DNA of 64,000 nucleotides from Rhopalosiphum padi (lineage: Eukaryota > Arthropoda > Insecta > Hemiptera > Aphididae), in contig NC_083597.1 of the NCBI RefSeq assembly GCF_020882245.1, positions 82,872,152 through 82,936,151 of the forward strand. The letters are read 5' to 3'. The notes below the pieces were generated by a model. It did not search any database. It was not told the DNA's origin and worked only from the letters and a program-made list of their open reading frames with translations. Positions 1 to 15,582 of the stretch are shown here, in pieces. Position 1 is the first letter of the stretch. Each line of letters opens with the position of its first letter. The position numbers and the translations under genes were made by a program.

Positions 1-3000
1 ACATTCACCTCAAGTATCGGTTTCGCTTTTTATGATAATTTTACGGGTAAGGAATATACCGTACTATATTTAATATTATACATAAATACATAATATAATA
101 AAATTATACCAGTAAGCGGTAAAACGAGCGAATAATATTACGCAGACGATTTTTCGTTAAATAATTGTCAATTAAGTGCCTATACTCGTGTGTTATCGTC
201 GTCCCGCCACCATAGGCAATGGTCGAGTAAGTCTAGTATACGTGAAAAGGATAAATACGTACCTACTTTTTGGTTTAAAATGAATATGTTTGTATGATGT
301 TTCATTTACTGTTTGTCCATATTATATATATATTATAAATATGTCAAGTGCGTATATGGTACCGTACAAATGTTTTTAACATAATATATAGGCACGTCAA
401 AATATCATTAAAAAAGATAACTTAAATGATAACTTATTCGCCGCAATATTTAATAATTTCATTCAATTGAAAAACAAAAAGATTGAAATATGAAACAAAA
501 ACGAATTATATCTTTTGGAAATCGTCTTATTATTATTACGAAACTGACAACTGTAAATAATATAGTATACTATTATTTTTTTTTTTTTTTATGGTCTAAG
601 TCACAAATAATTTAACAACAAATGCCATTAGTTTAATTATATTTATATTTTGTTAACTTACTTGCTATTTAAATCTATATAAATCATCTTTACATTATGT
701 TCTTATATTTGTAGATTAGCTTTTAATTATTTTTATCATTATAAATAAGTTTTTTTTTGTAATTAGGACCAAGTGAGATGTCAAGATTGTGAGACATTCT
801 GTGTACGATCCGAATACCCGATCTTAAGCATATTTTAAACAGTCTGAAATGAATGAAACTGTGTGCTTAATGGAGAGATCTGTTAAACATAATAATTTGC
901 ATACAGGGAAGTCCTCTTATATAGTCTTCAGGAATCCAAGAGTCACTCTGATATGTCCTGTGCGTATTGTATATATTATTATTATTTACTCGTTTATAAT
1001 TTAAAGTTTTTTACGGTGCTTAGGTACACAAAATAAAATGTTCGAGCACGACGAACGGTCCTAAGCTGCGGTGGCGGGAGCAGTCAAAATAAAACAATAG
1101 TGCCGTCAATATTCCCCCCTTGCAAACACAGGTAGTGGTGGTAAATACACACGTTTTATGTATACACAGTGTAATAATATACTCGTGGAGTAAATTGCAC
1201 GACGAGTAAAGGCTCTATAGATATTTTTATTCTACACGGTGAAATTAGTAGGTGATCGTGTACGCTGTGTATTATAGTGTCGTCATAAAACGAAAAGTTT
1301 TTTACTCGCTTTTACTACCCCCGCGAACCCTTTTCGACTGTTCGAAAAAATGCATACGAAATATACACCGCGCTGGATTGTTGGGGTTAAGACGACAGAA
1401 TGGTATAAGCACTTGGCGCTAGGTAGGTATATGATAACCGCGAGAGTGCTTTCCGCGTATAACGAAACGCCCCAGGTAACCACGGTATGTGTGTGTGTGT
1501 GTGTTATATTGTATACGTTGCGCCGCTACGTCTTGTAAAAGTTTACGGAATGGAATCTTTTTTTTCCTCTGTTAAATCTCATATCCGTTTTCACGCGCAG
1601 TATTAAACGCCCAATACTTTTTTTCCCCCCGAACTTTGTGTCTTATCGAGTTTGTACTCTGCGTACATAATATACGTATAACCTATACCTATATCCTATG
1701 CCGCGGTAGTTATAAACTATTCTATAATAATATTTCGATCGATAAATATATTTGCTGCAGATTAACCGCGCACACATTTAGAGTGAGATACGTAGTAATA
1801 TATTATCATATATATATATATATATATGTGTGTGTGTAGTTTTCTTATTATGTATAACAGGATTTTTTTTTACTGTTATAACATGCAGAGTAGTAAATAT
1901 ATTTTTAACACCGTTTTTGCGGCTAAATAAAACGTTAATAATCTTAAAGGAAAATCAGAATCGTCGGTTAATCTAAGACGAATATTACTTAGAATATTGT
2001 TTCGGCAATTAATTGTTATAATTGAGGGCGTAACAAGTTTTTTTGACAGAAATTAAAATATTTTATTTTTTTCGCCCGCGGTTCAAATAAACCGTTGAAT
2101 TATATCTTATGGATATACTTAGTTCACACAGATTTTATTATTGTTTTTCTTAATTCTGTTATTATACACGTATTTCGTAGTAGTTCGCAATTTCATGTTT
2201 GTGATCACTAAACATTCACTATAATAACGTAACCTGTAATATACCTATATATTATACATTCATATTTATTTGCATAATAACTAAAAATAAAATCCTATCA
2301 ATCTATCAATATGTGCTACCGATTGCTCTTGATATTTTATTATGCTTTGTTGAAGACATTTTTAATGAATGTATTAATACATTGTTGTACACTCTAAATA
2401 GACGATAAAGAAATGTGTAAGAAACCAAGAGCGTTTTCCTTGTGCTCTATAAACATATTTAACATCATTCAGTTATAATGGCGGTGACCAATTAAAACAT
2501 TAATTTGTTGAAAAATAGTTCAACGATAGAAATAAAGTATAAACAATTAAAACACAACGTGTCAACATACTGTAGTGTTTTCTACATTAATATATAATAT
2601 ATAGGTCAACCGTCAACACGATATCCTAAAATTAATATGCACATTGCAAAATTATGTCTTACGACTTACTTACCGTAACTATGCCATTGGTCTTATAATT
2701 TATTATTCTATAATTATACATAAAGAAACAAGTAACGATTTTACTACAATTAAAAAACAGTAAATTAAATATCAATTACGCGTATTGTTATTGTAAAAAT
2801 GTAATAAAAAATAACGTTAAACGTTTCTATTTAAAATAAAATATCCGCACTATATAGATACTGTAAATTATAATAATATATTCATAAAGCTTAAAATACA
2901 TTTTGCCGATAAATTGAGTTGCAAATGAGTACAAAGCACTAGTGTTGTCACTATTGTCAACATCGCTAAGTGGTTCTAAAGATTATTCAAAAGTTTTCAT

Positions 3001-3518
3001 TATTTATCAAATTGCAATTCATTAAAAGATAATGTGTTTTTATAACTATTATGCGAATTGTTATTCGATATTCTTTATAGACTTTAAATGCACGTACAAT
3101 AGAAGCTGGTACCGCTGTGCTACATCCTACGTGTTAAGCGTGACTAACAAAAAAGAAAAAAACCAAAAGGTGAAATCAAAATTTAAGTCTGCGTTTCTTT
3201 TCTACGTATCTGCACATAATGTAAATTTACATAATAATGGTATACAATACTTGTCATACACATTTATGTATGTTTATATATATATATATATATATATATG
3301 CCATATTATACATTTTTTGGACAAACCTATTGTTAAGGTCCTGATTTTAGGGATATCCACCAGGGACTATATAATATTACATAGTATTTATGTAACATAA
3401 TAATGGTTAGGATGTATCATTTTAAATAAGAGACTTAGGATAGTATATGACGTATTGTGTCGCGTATGCGTTAAATTGCGAAATAAAATATTGCCGTTGT
3501 GTATTCAATCGATTCCAT
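1..3518. other. Non-coding AT-rich stretch, no gene seen
   Basis: I see no coding exon with family similarity on either strand. Open frames here are short, AT-driven and partly made of microsatellite translation. It contains a (GT)n tract near 1487-1503, (TA)n followed by (TG)n near 1809-1838, and (TA)n near 3277-3299. It lies downstream of the minus-strand PAQR3-like gene, so the right edge includes that gene's probable 3' UTR end. Confidence 0.6.
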
Positions 3519-3524
3519 TTTATT
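3519..3524 (-). promoter_or_regulatory. Candidate polyadenylation signal of the PAQR3-like gene
   Basis: TTTATT on the plus strand reads AATAAA on the minus strand, about 176 nt after the stop codon at 3700. Motif match only; in DNA this AT-rich such hexamers also occur by chance. Confidence 0.35.
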
Positions 3525-3699
3525 ACTTAAATAATTTTTTATGTACATACAAGAATTTGAATTTCATATTATAGTATAAGAAATATTTTACAAAAAAATC
3601 GTCGGTGAATCGTAAAATAACAAACAGACTATATAATATACTTAAAATTAAAAATAATTTAATTATAAAATAACAGTATGCACTTTGAGCAAATCAATA

Positions 3700-6600
3700 T
3701 TACAGTCGTAAATCGTTGACACATCCGTGGTTCATTCTGTACTCGATATACAAAATTCCAGTATTATGCCAGTAATATAACGCTATCACGACCAGGAAAT
3801 GCCACCACTGATGTGATGATCCTATGTAATCTAATTTACCTGAAAAAAACAAAAAAAATCATACAAATCAATTATTTTATTGATAACAATTCAAAATCAA
3901 ACGAACATAGTTTAAGTATTTGAACTGTATAAAAAATGTGCCTTTATATTACACCTGATTATCGTACTATATAATGTATAATGATATGTGGATATGTATA
4001 GGTGTTGTTATTTTTATCAATAGTCGTGTGTGTATGATTGTTAATATAATTGTATTTCTGACAAATAATTTTAGTTATTTTTTCAAGTGGACAAATAGGT
4101 ACTAACAAGAAATAATATACTTAGTTCATTCGCTGCAGTTTTAATTGCCTATACTAATATTGTAAATAAATAGATACTAAAATATTTACCTTTGAAAAAT
4201 CGCTCTGGCATTCTAGTAACGTAAATTAGAAACGCTAATCCGGAAATTAGGTACATATTTAAAATTCTTGATAACAATGTCTGAAAAATTAAATAAACAA
4301 GATTAATTATTTTTTTTTAACAAAGCTAAACTATTATTTGTAAGTTTGTTATAAGTTATAACATTACGAATGTTGTGTGCGCATCATAATAACTTAATAG
4401 ATATAAATAACTTATAAATAGTTAATGATAAATATGACATTTGAATTTTTCCACATTATAATATAATATGGAATTATTTGGAAAGTCCATATAGATACAA
4501 GTATTAACTAAATAACTAATTATTAATAACTCCATTTTAAATTAAATAATTATATTTCTAGGTAATTTATAAATTCTTTTCAGAATTTAAAAATAAAATT
4601 TATTTTATCAAATATTTTCCCAAACTTTAATTTAATTGTTTAAAATGTACATTTATATTTTTTAATAGTGAATATTATAGCTACTCATTTAAAATATATT
4701 TAAAAACACATTAGAAATAAATGATTAGGTATCTATGTAGAGACTAGAAACAATAATAATTCACAGGAAAACCTGAATATTTAATTGCGTTGTCTATATA
4801 GGTTTTGAAAACTAGCACCAATTTCACTAGTTATTTAGCTATAGTCCTTTCGGTTTTAATATATAATATTATAAAATATACCTAGTATAATACATCGATA
4901 TGTTTATAATCGAGATCTTTATTATATAAAAATATATTTATAATAATAATATAATATATTGTAATATTTTGTTTATTTAAATTCAAAAGTAATATGGTTA
5001 TTAATACATTTTTTGTAAGTTAAAATGTTTAATACAATTATTTATATATGAATTTTTATAGATTAAGTTTTAAATCATGATAATAAAGACATGTAATTTT
5101 TTTTTAAATTAAAGGCACCTAGGTGGTTAAGAATTTTTTTGCTAATAGTTAATACATAATAGGTAGGTATATTTAATAATTAATATTCCCTAAACCGGGC
5201 TTAACTGTAATGATAATGTGGAATAGAATTTTTAACTTGATGTAATATGTGTTTTGATATTTCTAAGTATTAGAATTCAAATTTATTCAAATTTTCAATA
5301 TGGGTGTTAGAACGTGTTCTACATTTTTCTATATACATTAATGCATTATTAATAAGAGTTTCAATATTTTTTTTTCATGAATTATTTATATCGTTAACTA
5401 TATTGCTGTATGGACAATTGTGTTTGACATAATATGCTTTAACAATAATTAATAAAAACTAATACAATTCATTAAGAACTTATTTAGGTATGACACAATT
5501 GTATGTTCGTTTCATTCGTAGCAATACCGTAATACTACTTATTAATATACCTTCCTTTTTTTTTCTTTTTAAATCACTACATAGGAGCCGAACTGTTTTA
5601 ACACTGCTTAGCCCCTTATTAATATACCTATACCTACATAATATAACCTAAACGTTTTTAAAATAAATAAGCAATATTAATGTACTTTTAGTTATAATAT
5701 TATTTTGAACAAAAATGTAATAAAATATTTGTATAAATATATAGTCAGTATTAAAAAAAATAACCTTGGACATCTGTTTTTATTAGTATTCTTAGTGTAA
5801 TTATTTAATTTTGAATTATTATTATTATTATTATTATTGACAGTATATTATAGTAATACTTACGGCCACTATTGGATTTTCCCATCCACCCATGATGACA
5901 ACCCAGTGACACGTCGGTATCACTCCGTATGCTGCCCAGCACACAAATGAGATCATTTTCAAATTATCACTTGCTTTCAACTTTGGTATTTGTAATGCCA
6001 TGACAGATACAAATATAAAGAACACTGTAGACAAGTAAAACATTCGATGTACCTGAAAAATACATGATATATCACATTAAGTATTAATAAATTTATTTAA
6101 AGAATTCACCAAAATATATTTATATTATATAAATTTAAATGCATAGTACGAATATTGAAATAAAAATATTCACTTACGGGATGACACCAAAAAGCGTAAT
6201 AAATTCCTGATAAGTAGATACCCAACAAGCTTAATGCAATGCCGAACAAGTCAAAAGATAAAAAACAGTTGAAATGTTTCTCGGATTTGCATGAAAACGT
6301 ATGGTACATAGTTGATGATGCCATGCTAATCTAAAAATACGATAAAAAATTACATGAGTAAATGATATTTAAGTAAAACACGTGTGGTACAAACGATGAT
6401 AATAAAATAATACTATTAAAACTATGATCTTTAAAATCGGAGATAATTAAATTAAATTATACGTATACTGAGTACGTACGACTTTAAAAGAGATTTAAAA
6501 ATATTAAAATAGTAAATTAAAAGTTGAGAATTATAAGGATTATATACTATTATAGTGTATTATACTATTATAATATAATACAGCTATTATAGTCTGTCCA

Positions 6601-9379
6601 TTAAAATGAAGTGCATGTGCAAGGCATTCCAAGTGTATCATCTATATTCTATATATAAAATACTAAAATACATTATATAATAAGTAATAACCATGGAGGA
6701 TTTCACCTTATAATACAATGTAGTAAAGATTGTAAGATCAACAAAACATATGGAAATGTATTAATTTAGTTTTTAAATCTTTGTGGAAAATAGAGAATTA
6801 TAATTATACAAAAATATTTACATGTAAATATTTAGTATAAAAGTCAGTTAATTTTGATAAAATTGATTATAGACTTGTCAAAGTTAGTTAGTTGTAATCT
6901 ATAAGAATACTGCTAGTATTTGCATACTTAAGTTTAAGCCCTATTGTTATAGACTATAGCGTATAGTACCTATACAGAGAAATAACTAAGTTAAGATTTA
7001 AAATGTTTGCGATTTACATCATGTTATAAATATTTAAAAATTGAAAAATTTGAAGGAATTCAATAATCATACCATATCTAACTCATAGATACCAATTATA
7101 CTAATAAATAAATATAAGTTTATTAGATATTTAGTTGAGAACAGAGTTGGGTAGTTTAGATAACTATTCAAATATATGTATATATTTTGAATACATTTTT
7201 TACAATTATCAGAATACAAATTACTCAAAACTATTTTTGTATAATATATTAAATTTTATAAAATATCTGAAAATTATTTAAGGAATTGTTGATAAATACT
7301 TGTAATTTCATTATCTCGAATACCGTCCAATACTTCCTTTAATATCCAAACTCATTTTTGTTTCCTCGACAATCTAATAAAATAAGTAGATTGCCTAAGA
7401 AACAAAAAGTATTCGAGATAGTAAAACGTTTATTACAAATTACACTTGAATAATAATTAAATATGATATTATAATAAACCGATATACTAATAACAATTAT
7501 TAATTTAATAAAAATCAAATTTGATATATTTCGAAAGCATCTTCTCTTGATTTAATATGAAAACCACCTCAGGTTGATCACAGGGTAAAAACCAATTATT
7601 TCATCTACACCTTGAGACCTTATGGATCATTTACTCGATACACAGATACGCTCGCTCAGACAGTTTAAATCGAAAACATACCTTTATTTTTTATAATTGA
7701 TAATCAATAATTGGTAGTGAGATTACCTGTAATAGTTATCGGTAGGTAGTTTGAAATAATCAATATGTTGTTATGGCCTTATGGCCTTATGGGTATTATG
7801 AGAAGTAATTATTAGAGATAACCAATAAGTACGAAATAATTTTTTATTCGAAAAATGATGTTGAATTTTATTAAAATAACAATTTAAAGAATTCATTCAA
7901 TAAAATTGAATAATATATTTAAATAATATTTAATAATGATTATTGAAATAGCATTTTATTTAAAATAATATTCTACTCTGGTTGTAAATACCTGAAAACA
8001 TCCAAGTAGTAGACCCACAACAAGCTTATCAAACGGCGAAGCGTGAATATTTAACAATAACAAGTCATAAATTGTTAAACCGAAAAACAGCATCCAGCCA
8101 AAAACATGTGACCAAATATTTATGGTTTCGTTGGTCATCCAAAAAGCGCTAAAACAAAAAAGTAACAAACTACCAATTAGTCATCATTTTTTTTTAAATT
8201 ATCAATGTAAATAGTAAAATATAAATTAAATCGATATTACATTTTCAAATCTATCCTTGTGCGTACGTTATGCATTATTATAACTTTTATAACAATATGT
8301 TTTATTTTAGTATGGATGACTATGTTTTTTCTGTAACAGTTAAACAGCTAATCGGATTTTTTTTTCGCATTTTTATGATTACTACCAAATTAATAACCGT
8401 ATAATTCTGAATTCGTAGCTTAAGAAGCATCGACATTAAAAATGACACAAGTTTACGAAGGTCATTGACATTTTTTTATTGACAATTTCAATGATCTGCA
8501 CATTGTCAAAAATTACATTGAAGGTTAGATTTTATTCCAATCAAATATATGTATATATTATATAATAATAATAATAATATACCATACATTAAAATATATT
8601 TGTTGAAAAAATTTGGTGAATTGTATTAGTATTTTTCTCTTGATTATTTTAACTAAAATCCTATTGAATGTTCACACATTTGTAAGTCCTTAAGTCCAAG
8701 GATGGAAAAATGTTTTTTTAAATTATTTTATTGCACTGTAATAAGCTTCTATTTTAAATAAACTGACTAATAAGTAATAACATGACTTTTAAAATACATA
8801 ATTTATATTTTATACTATGAAATAATAAATATAAATATGGTTCATTTTTGGGATGAATTTTGTATAAAAATGTCGATAAACTTATCGTTTGAATCAAATT
8901 TGAACAATAACTTTTTAATACAATTATGTTAAATACAATAATTTAGGATAACCATTTGTAAACCTTAATTTTTAACTATTAATTCTATTATTCATAAATT
9001 TAAGTACGTTTTTATATTAAATTACAAGGTAATTCAATTAAATGACGCTATAAAAAAATCTTTAAATTAACTATACATTTTTATTTCAATATTATTGTAC
9101 ACAATATAATCTGTTTATGTAATTACACATATCATTTATATTATCTAGAAGTAAACATGTTTTGCTGTCATTTGCTGATATAAAAAAATACATAAGGAAT
9201 ATTTTATTATCATACCTTTCTATGCACATTTTTGTCGACAGACTAGCTCTATAGCCGGATGTAATGTATGGATTGGATTGTAAATGTGGTTCAACTTCAT
9301 GGAATTGCAGTAGCGATAATTCTTTTGCACTTCTTGACAACAACGAATCTTTTGATTTCTTTAGGAATTCTTTATGGTC
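3700..9379 (-). CDS. PAQR3: PAQR3-like progestin/adipoQ receptor (RKTG), exons 2-7
   Basis: Seven-transmembrane PAQR family protein. PAQR3 of vertebrates is a Golgi protein that tethers Raf-1 and damps ERK signalling; that role is known from the family and inferred here. Minus-strand exons with GT-AG borders and consistent phase: 9216-9379, 7992-8148, 6178-6330, 5864-6052, 4190-4280, 3700-3839. They encode about 297 residues, plus 38 if the exon at 25046-25159 is included (335 aa; human PAQR3 is 311). Numbering from that start, visible landmarks are SNPYITSGYRA (73-83), the first PAQR motif E100/N103/H107 in TNETINIWSH, the second motif S151...H155 and D172xxGI, and the third motif with PER (284-286), GSSHQ (296-300) and H303, giving the HxxxH pair 299/303. 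All residues expected of the putative metal-binding hydrolase-like core are present. Motif order and the GSSHQxWH ending favour PAQR3 over adiponectin-receptor subtypes. Confidence 0.92.
7293..7450. repeat. Foldback (inverted-repeat) element in PAQR3 intron
   Basis: Two nested inverted arm pairs surround a short centre: TATCTCGAATAC (7312-7323) against GTATTCGAGATA (7409-7420), and a 22-nt inner arm at 7354-7375 (TTTTTGTTTCCTCGAC...) against 7386-7407 with about three mismatches. Looks like a small MITE. Outer limits are uncertain. Confidence 0.5.
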
Positions 9380-12300
9380 CTAAAAAAAAAATACATATAG
9401 TTATTAAAGGTTTTTTATAAGTAATATAATATATTTTCATATTAACTCATGTAATCATTTAAATGTGGATAGTTACAAAAAATCTTAAACACATATGTGC
9501 ACATTATTAACAATTTACAATATAGTTATAGGTAATAACAGAATAAACAAAGATTTATTTTTTATTTTCGTACAGCGATATAATGTAATTTTATATATGT
9601 GTTTTTATTAATTTTTATCATAAATAATAAGTTGTTAATATTATAATATTATGTAAGTATAATAAGTCTATATGTATATTGTATACAACGTATAAGTATA
9701 ACAGACTGTTATTAACAGTACTAAATATTCATGTGAATAATCGATGAAACTAATATGTTAGTATGTAATTTTTATTATGTTAATAAGTTATTTAAAATTT
9801 GAACGTATCATTAATTAGATTTTAATATGTTTAAAACGCGTACACTGAATATTTCTTTAATTTCAATAATATTCAATACAATATAGTTGTTTTAATTTAT
9901 AATTCGATATAATAATATGATATACCTATTCAAATTGTACGCAAATAATTTTTTATTGGTACCTCTTTAGACATTTCATAACTATTAAATCGAATATTTT
10001 ATGTTGCCTTACAAAATATATAATAATAATAATATTATTATTATAATAAAATTGTAATTTACAATCAACGTAAAATTTTTTTTTCCTTTATAATTGGAAT
10101 TAATTTGGTCCATTATTATATCTGGTAAATAAATAAATAAATAAGTAGACACTTACTGTAAAAAAAAAAATATATTATTTTTTTTATATATTTTTTTAAA
10201 ACTTAGTGTTTTTTAATGAATTGTACTTGCCTATGTAAAAAAATAAGCGTAAAAAATATATTTTAGAGATACCATATTATATAATATCATTATTATTCTC
10301 ATATTATTATAATTAAGCCATATAAACTTTATAATAATATGACGTTATCTAAATAATATTACATTGGTGAACTTCTTTTGAATTGAAATGTGATTAAAAA
10401 AAAAAAATAAATAACAATAATATTAATGTTTATTGTTTATACTATTATCATACTGTTCAGATGAGCGATCGATAAATAATTACGATAGCTACGACACAAT
10501 AACACTGTAACGTACACGATGTTTGATCGTATGAGGAAGAATTTTTTTTCTATGACTTAAAAATCCAATTATAAATTAGTATACAAATACACAAGACTAT
10601 AAGAAACAGGCAAAAGCTATAGATATATTAGGTTTATATTATGTATAGGTGCAATGTCATAATATTATCTACGTAAAAAATATCCAATTCGAGTTTAAGA
10701 AAACGCGATAATTGCTGTAATTATTTTATCGGAAAATTATATATAATTGAAAGTGAGTTTTGTTTTTAGCTTAGATATTATGTGTATTAATAATGTATAA
10801 GCAAAACAATAAAAGTTGATACAACTTTTAATTATATGTTAAAAATATTAAATACTTTATATGATTTCTTAACAATATTATTGGTCACAATTTAAAATTA
10901 TAATATATTTTATTATTTAATACGTTTAGGTATATTTAAACTAAAGTTTATTTCATATTATTGATATGAGATGTCTGAAAACAATATAGTGTCTCTTTGC
11001 AGTTGGCTACATGGAATTATGATTCTATTTTTTGGAATTTCCAAGTAGGTATAATATTAAGGACCGCATTATTTTAAAATGTTGAGATTTATGCACATAT
11101 ACAGTGAATGTATCATCGCGGACATGTCGAAGAGGCGCGCTGCTCATCACCAAATTAGCAGACAAGGAAATAATTATCTCGTGTGAATTTTTAGCACTTT
11201 GGCGTTACGTTTTAAAAAAAATGCATGCTTAATAACACTTGAACTTGACAAAAGTGATAATCTCACAATCGTCATAGTCAAAGACAATGTGTCAGCAGCA
11301 GTGTTTGTGTTTCGCATTATTCGTACGCTGCTTATTTGTATGGCGCGAGCACGTCGAAATGGCACAAGGTGTTTAAAATTCTCCGGTCATTTCCGTGTGT
11401 ATAATATATAATAATATGTACTCCTAATGTTGTTATTGTTATAATATATCGTATTGTAACTACGTCGTCCGCCATAAGGTCGCACGCATAGTATCACGCA
11501 AACTCGTTAATTGAATTTTTCGCGAATATGTTCAACTATAATATGATAATGCATGTACACTTCGTATTTATACGTCTACTAAGCTGCGCCTATACCTTAA
11601 AATAGATACCTACAATTATTAGACGTTTGCATTTGCACATTTTTAGCCGGGTCCGGTTCATGAATTTTTATTTTTTGACATCCTGGAACAGGTCAAGCTT
11701 GGAAACAATTTGTAGTGAGTAAACCCATCCTGAATAGCTCTGTTTTTATTTAAATATTTTTACCTGTCCTGGGCAAAAGTTTAATTGAGTAAACCCTTAA
11801 CGGTTAAGTTCATAAATAAATTTACCGATGTAAACATTTTTAACCAAAACCTATCCCGGTCTGAAAACGTGATTTAATATGTATATATCATTAAAAAAAA
11901 GCTAAGTCCTCTAATAAAATTTCCAATTTTTCTTAGAAATGTGACCCAAATTTGAATAAAAGGTTCTGCAATTCAGCTTATAGTCCGGCTTGAATTTAGG
12001 AAAATTTTGGATCCACCTGGCTCGCAGCTTTTGTACACAAAACGACAAAACCAACCCATAGAAGTCTTTAGACACCTGGTAATATTCTATTATGAATATT
12101 TATACCGCCTGAGACCAGAGACCAGACGATAATATTATGCGTGTCATTATACTAGCGGAAACATTTTTCAAAATTGGCGGATGGACGGTCACATCGTTCT
12201 TCAACGGTTTAGGTTTTACTTTTAAATCGATTTTATTGGTATGAAAAATTGTATACATTATATTATATGTATTCACAAACGTATATATAATTTATTATTT

Positions 12301-15007
12301 TAAGTATGAATGTTATGACTGCAGTTACAACCGCTTATTAGATACACTAGCTGTTTGAATATCGAGTAAAATATCATATTATATCGTTTAAGAGGAAACA
12401 AGAGTACCTAAACATTTTTAATAGAAAATAACTACAATACACAACTGTTCAGAGAGACGTATTATAAGTTATAACTTATAGTGTATTATTATAAGTTGCG
12501 CAGTACGTGAGAAATACGCGAGTAACTAACATAGTAATTACTAATTATTAGTTATTACGCAGGTATAGCCGTATAGGTATATATTATAATGGATAAATGG
12601 AACTCTAAACTAGTAAATATTGTGAAAAAAATTGCATCGCAAGTATAATAACATTCAACAGATAAACATTTAGTATTATTTAAAAAAAATCTATTGAATT
12701 TTGAAAAAAAAATAAAACCAGAAACTACTCTAAAAGTCTAAAATAATATTAATATATTACCTATTCTCTACAGCGTTAATAAATGATGAAGTGTCTTTTA
12801 ACGATCTTTCGAATAATTTACTTCTATTACATTATACTTATTTTATTATACATTGGTTTACATTTAAATGTAAAATAAATTATAAATTAAATATAATAAT
12901 ATATAAATCGCGTCTTGATTAATATGCGATTTAAACAAAAACAATCAAGTTCCCTATATATGTTACCTAACATACGAATTTATATTTATTCACTATAGCA
13001 CCACTGTATACACAATGCACAAGAGTATCCCACCGAATCACCTGTAAAGTATATATATCTGTATAATAATAACTTATTGTAGGTATTCAAGTACAGGTAT
13101 AATTTTGCAAATTCGTTACTTCTGTCGATGTAATGTATATATATATATATATACATCTGGCTTCGCGTAGTGTTTAGTTTGTTCAACAGTCCGTAATAAA
13201 AATAACTCAAAGTCGTATAATGATAAAATAATAATTATCACGCCGTACAGTTGTCTATCCGTCTTCGGCTCGGTGTAGTGCGTCGTAACCTAACCCAAGG
13301 CGGACAGCCGGGAAAAGACGTCATAACATCATATATGATATCGTTATAACAAAAATACACGATGCGTCGTTGTCGATAGAATCCTCGACTGGAACGAATA
13401 CCTAATAGTGTCTGCGATTTTGTTTTATCGCCATCTCTCATAAGTATTAAATTTCTTATATCCACTGCAATATCTATTGCGACATCATCTCTAAATAACA
13501 TCTTTCTGTTAGCGTTCACATGCAATGTTATTATTGACGTGCGTTTGTTATGTCTGTGCGGCGATGTGCACTATAAAATATATCATAATATACGCATACA
13601 AGTGATGTTTACAATGTTTAGATAAGCAGACGGAAAGCGTTTTCAAAACTACGAAAAAAAAATTCTATCTTCTTCGTTTGTTTCTTTTGTACATATACGA
13701 AACGTGCAGTATACGCGGAAAACCATAAATTTGGATAGTTTTAGATTTATATTATATACACTGCAGCGGTCAGCGATTGACCTTCCAATCCTACGAAACA
13801 GTCGTACTACCAAATTAATTTTCTTTTTTTTTTTTAAATGTACAAAGAAATGTACAATAAGACTATTTGCTACAAAATTATTTACATAAAAAGCGGAAGG
13901 AAATAGCTACCCAGTGATAGCACTACCTTTTGTGTGGTTATTTTAATTTTTTTATCTTTATTTATTTATTAAGAATATCTCTGAAAAAATAAAAAAATAA
14001 TTTTTAATCTCGTAAAAAAACACGACTGAACTTAACCTGAACATTGTTATGCTAAAAAATCAGCTGCTGAGTAAAGACTGAATATAACTATATTAGAATG
14101 TTAAATGATGGATTAATAAATGGATATTACAGACAAATTACAACTATAAATGTTTTAACATCATTGGCGAAATTTCGTAAAATTGTAGCTGCAATAAAAA
14201 TTATTGGTTACTAGCTTTATTAGCTGTACACATAGAAAGTATCGTATGTATATAAAACCAATCGCTACATTATACTTGCATAATTATACACAATTTCTAC
14301 ATTTCTTCAAAATAGCACAACCGGTACTTCATTATTTTCTATAGTAAATTGTTCAAAATACATTTATAGATACAAATGTACAATATATGTGTAATATGTA
14401 TAAAATACAGATTGGGGTATACTTAAATCAATTTAAAATAAAAGATGTTGTACCTAACCTAACCTTCAAATACGACAGTGTAGCAATCTGATATTATTGC
14501 ATAGTCTGAAAAATTCAGACCGTCCAAGTCCAAGATCTCGCATTCTCGCCTATGGTTAGGCATTATTAATATACAGACAGTTCATGACATTTGAACATGC
14601 ATGTTTTAATATTTAACCCCCCCCTCCATAAAGCAGTATTGAACTATAATATCACACTTGGGGCAATGGACAAAAATCATTAAATAAACGACTCGACTAC
14701 AATCAAACCAACAATTATCACCATGTTATCTTTGTGACTTGTGAATATTACTAATATTATAGAATCACAAATTTTTCAACTACGTGTGTTTTTTTTTCGT
14801 GGTCATCATTAATTTTTATTTTAAATTTCGATTTGTTAATATTTAGGTGTTTGTTTTGACGAGCGTCACGTACTGCAGAAGACCGGTATTACGCAAAACA
14901 CTGAGTTTGCATTCGAAATTTTCCAATATGTATTCAATACACGATCGACATTGAAAGCTATATGCAGGATTATTTTTTCAGATGTTGAGTACTGAATAGC
15001 TTATGAA
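9380..15007. other. Long PAQR3 intron, part 1: no recognised gene
   Basis: AT-rich sequence with no exon I can assign. A minus-strand open frame at 13238-13525 (95 codons) is GC-richer than its surroundings but matches no family I know and lacks evident splice partners. The stretch about 11640-12080 is less AT-biased and has mobile-element texture (GAGTAAACCC occurs twice, near 11717 and 11778), but no terminal repeats could be paired. Confidence 0.45.
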
Positions 15008-15103
15008 ATATTTTGGAACAAGGTACCTACTACCTAGTACCCACATACCTACTATATGTGTCTATATGTAAACATACATAATATATACCTTGTTCCAAAA
15101 TAC
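15008..15103. repeat. Inverted repeat with exact 17-bp arms
   Basis: TATTTTGGAACAAGGTA (about 15008-15024) recurs as its exact reverse complement TACCTTGTTCCAAAATA (about 15087-15103), separated by about 62 bp rich in TACCTA/TATATG words. Possible tiny MITE or hairpin; no target-site duplication identified. Confidence 0.6.
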
Positions 15104-15582
15104 ACGTAGTATTTTAAGTAATAGGCATATTATTCAAATGGCAATATTAAGCAATAAGTACATACAAATTAATAAAAAAAATATTAGTAGAATAATAATT
15201 TAAGAGGATGATCTATTATGTATATATGTATGTATGACTATACGTCTATATGATATATTTCTTAATAATTTTAATGATACTATTTACAATTCTCCAAAAT
15301 TAAATACATCATTCTATTGGGATTGGTATGTTTTTACTGCAAATCGAAAAAATAAACGTAATAAATTATAATTATACGACTAAATTTAGATTGAACGGTT
15401 GTTCCATACATTTATAATTTATATCGAATATTTTAGTTTTTTTCATACAATAAAATTAAAAATTTAATGAAATTATTGTTTTTAAAATTGTAATTAATTG
15501 ATTATTATGAAATATGACACGTAAACTTTTTTTTACCTGTTTACACGGGTATACCTAATAGTTAAAACAAATCATTATTGTA

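Noticed and set aside
1283..3400. Open frames of 60-122 codons in the left end
   Set aside because: Composition follows AT bias and TA/TG microsatellites (runs of YIYIYI), no family resemblance, no splice partners.
13238..13525. 95-codon minus-strand frame considered as an alternative PAQR3 first exon
   Set aside because: No donor in phase 0 near its 3' side and no family resemblance; the 25-kb exon fits better.
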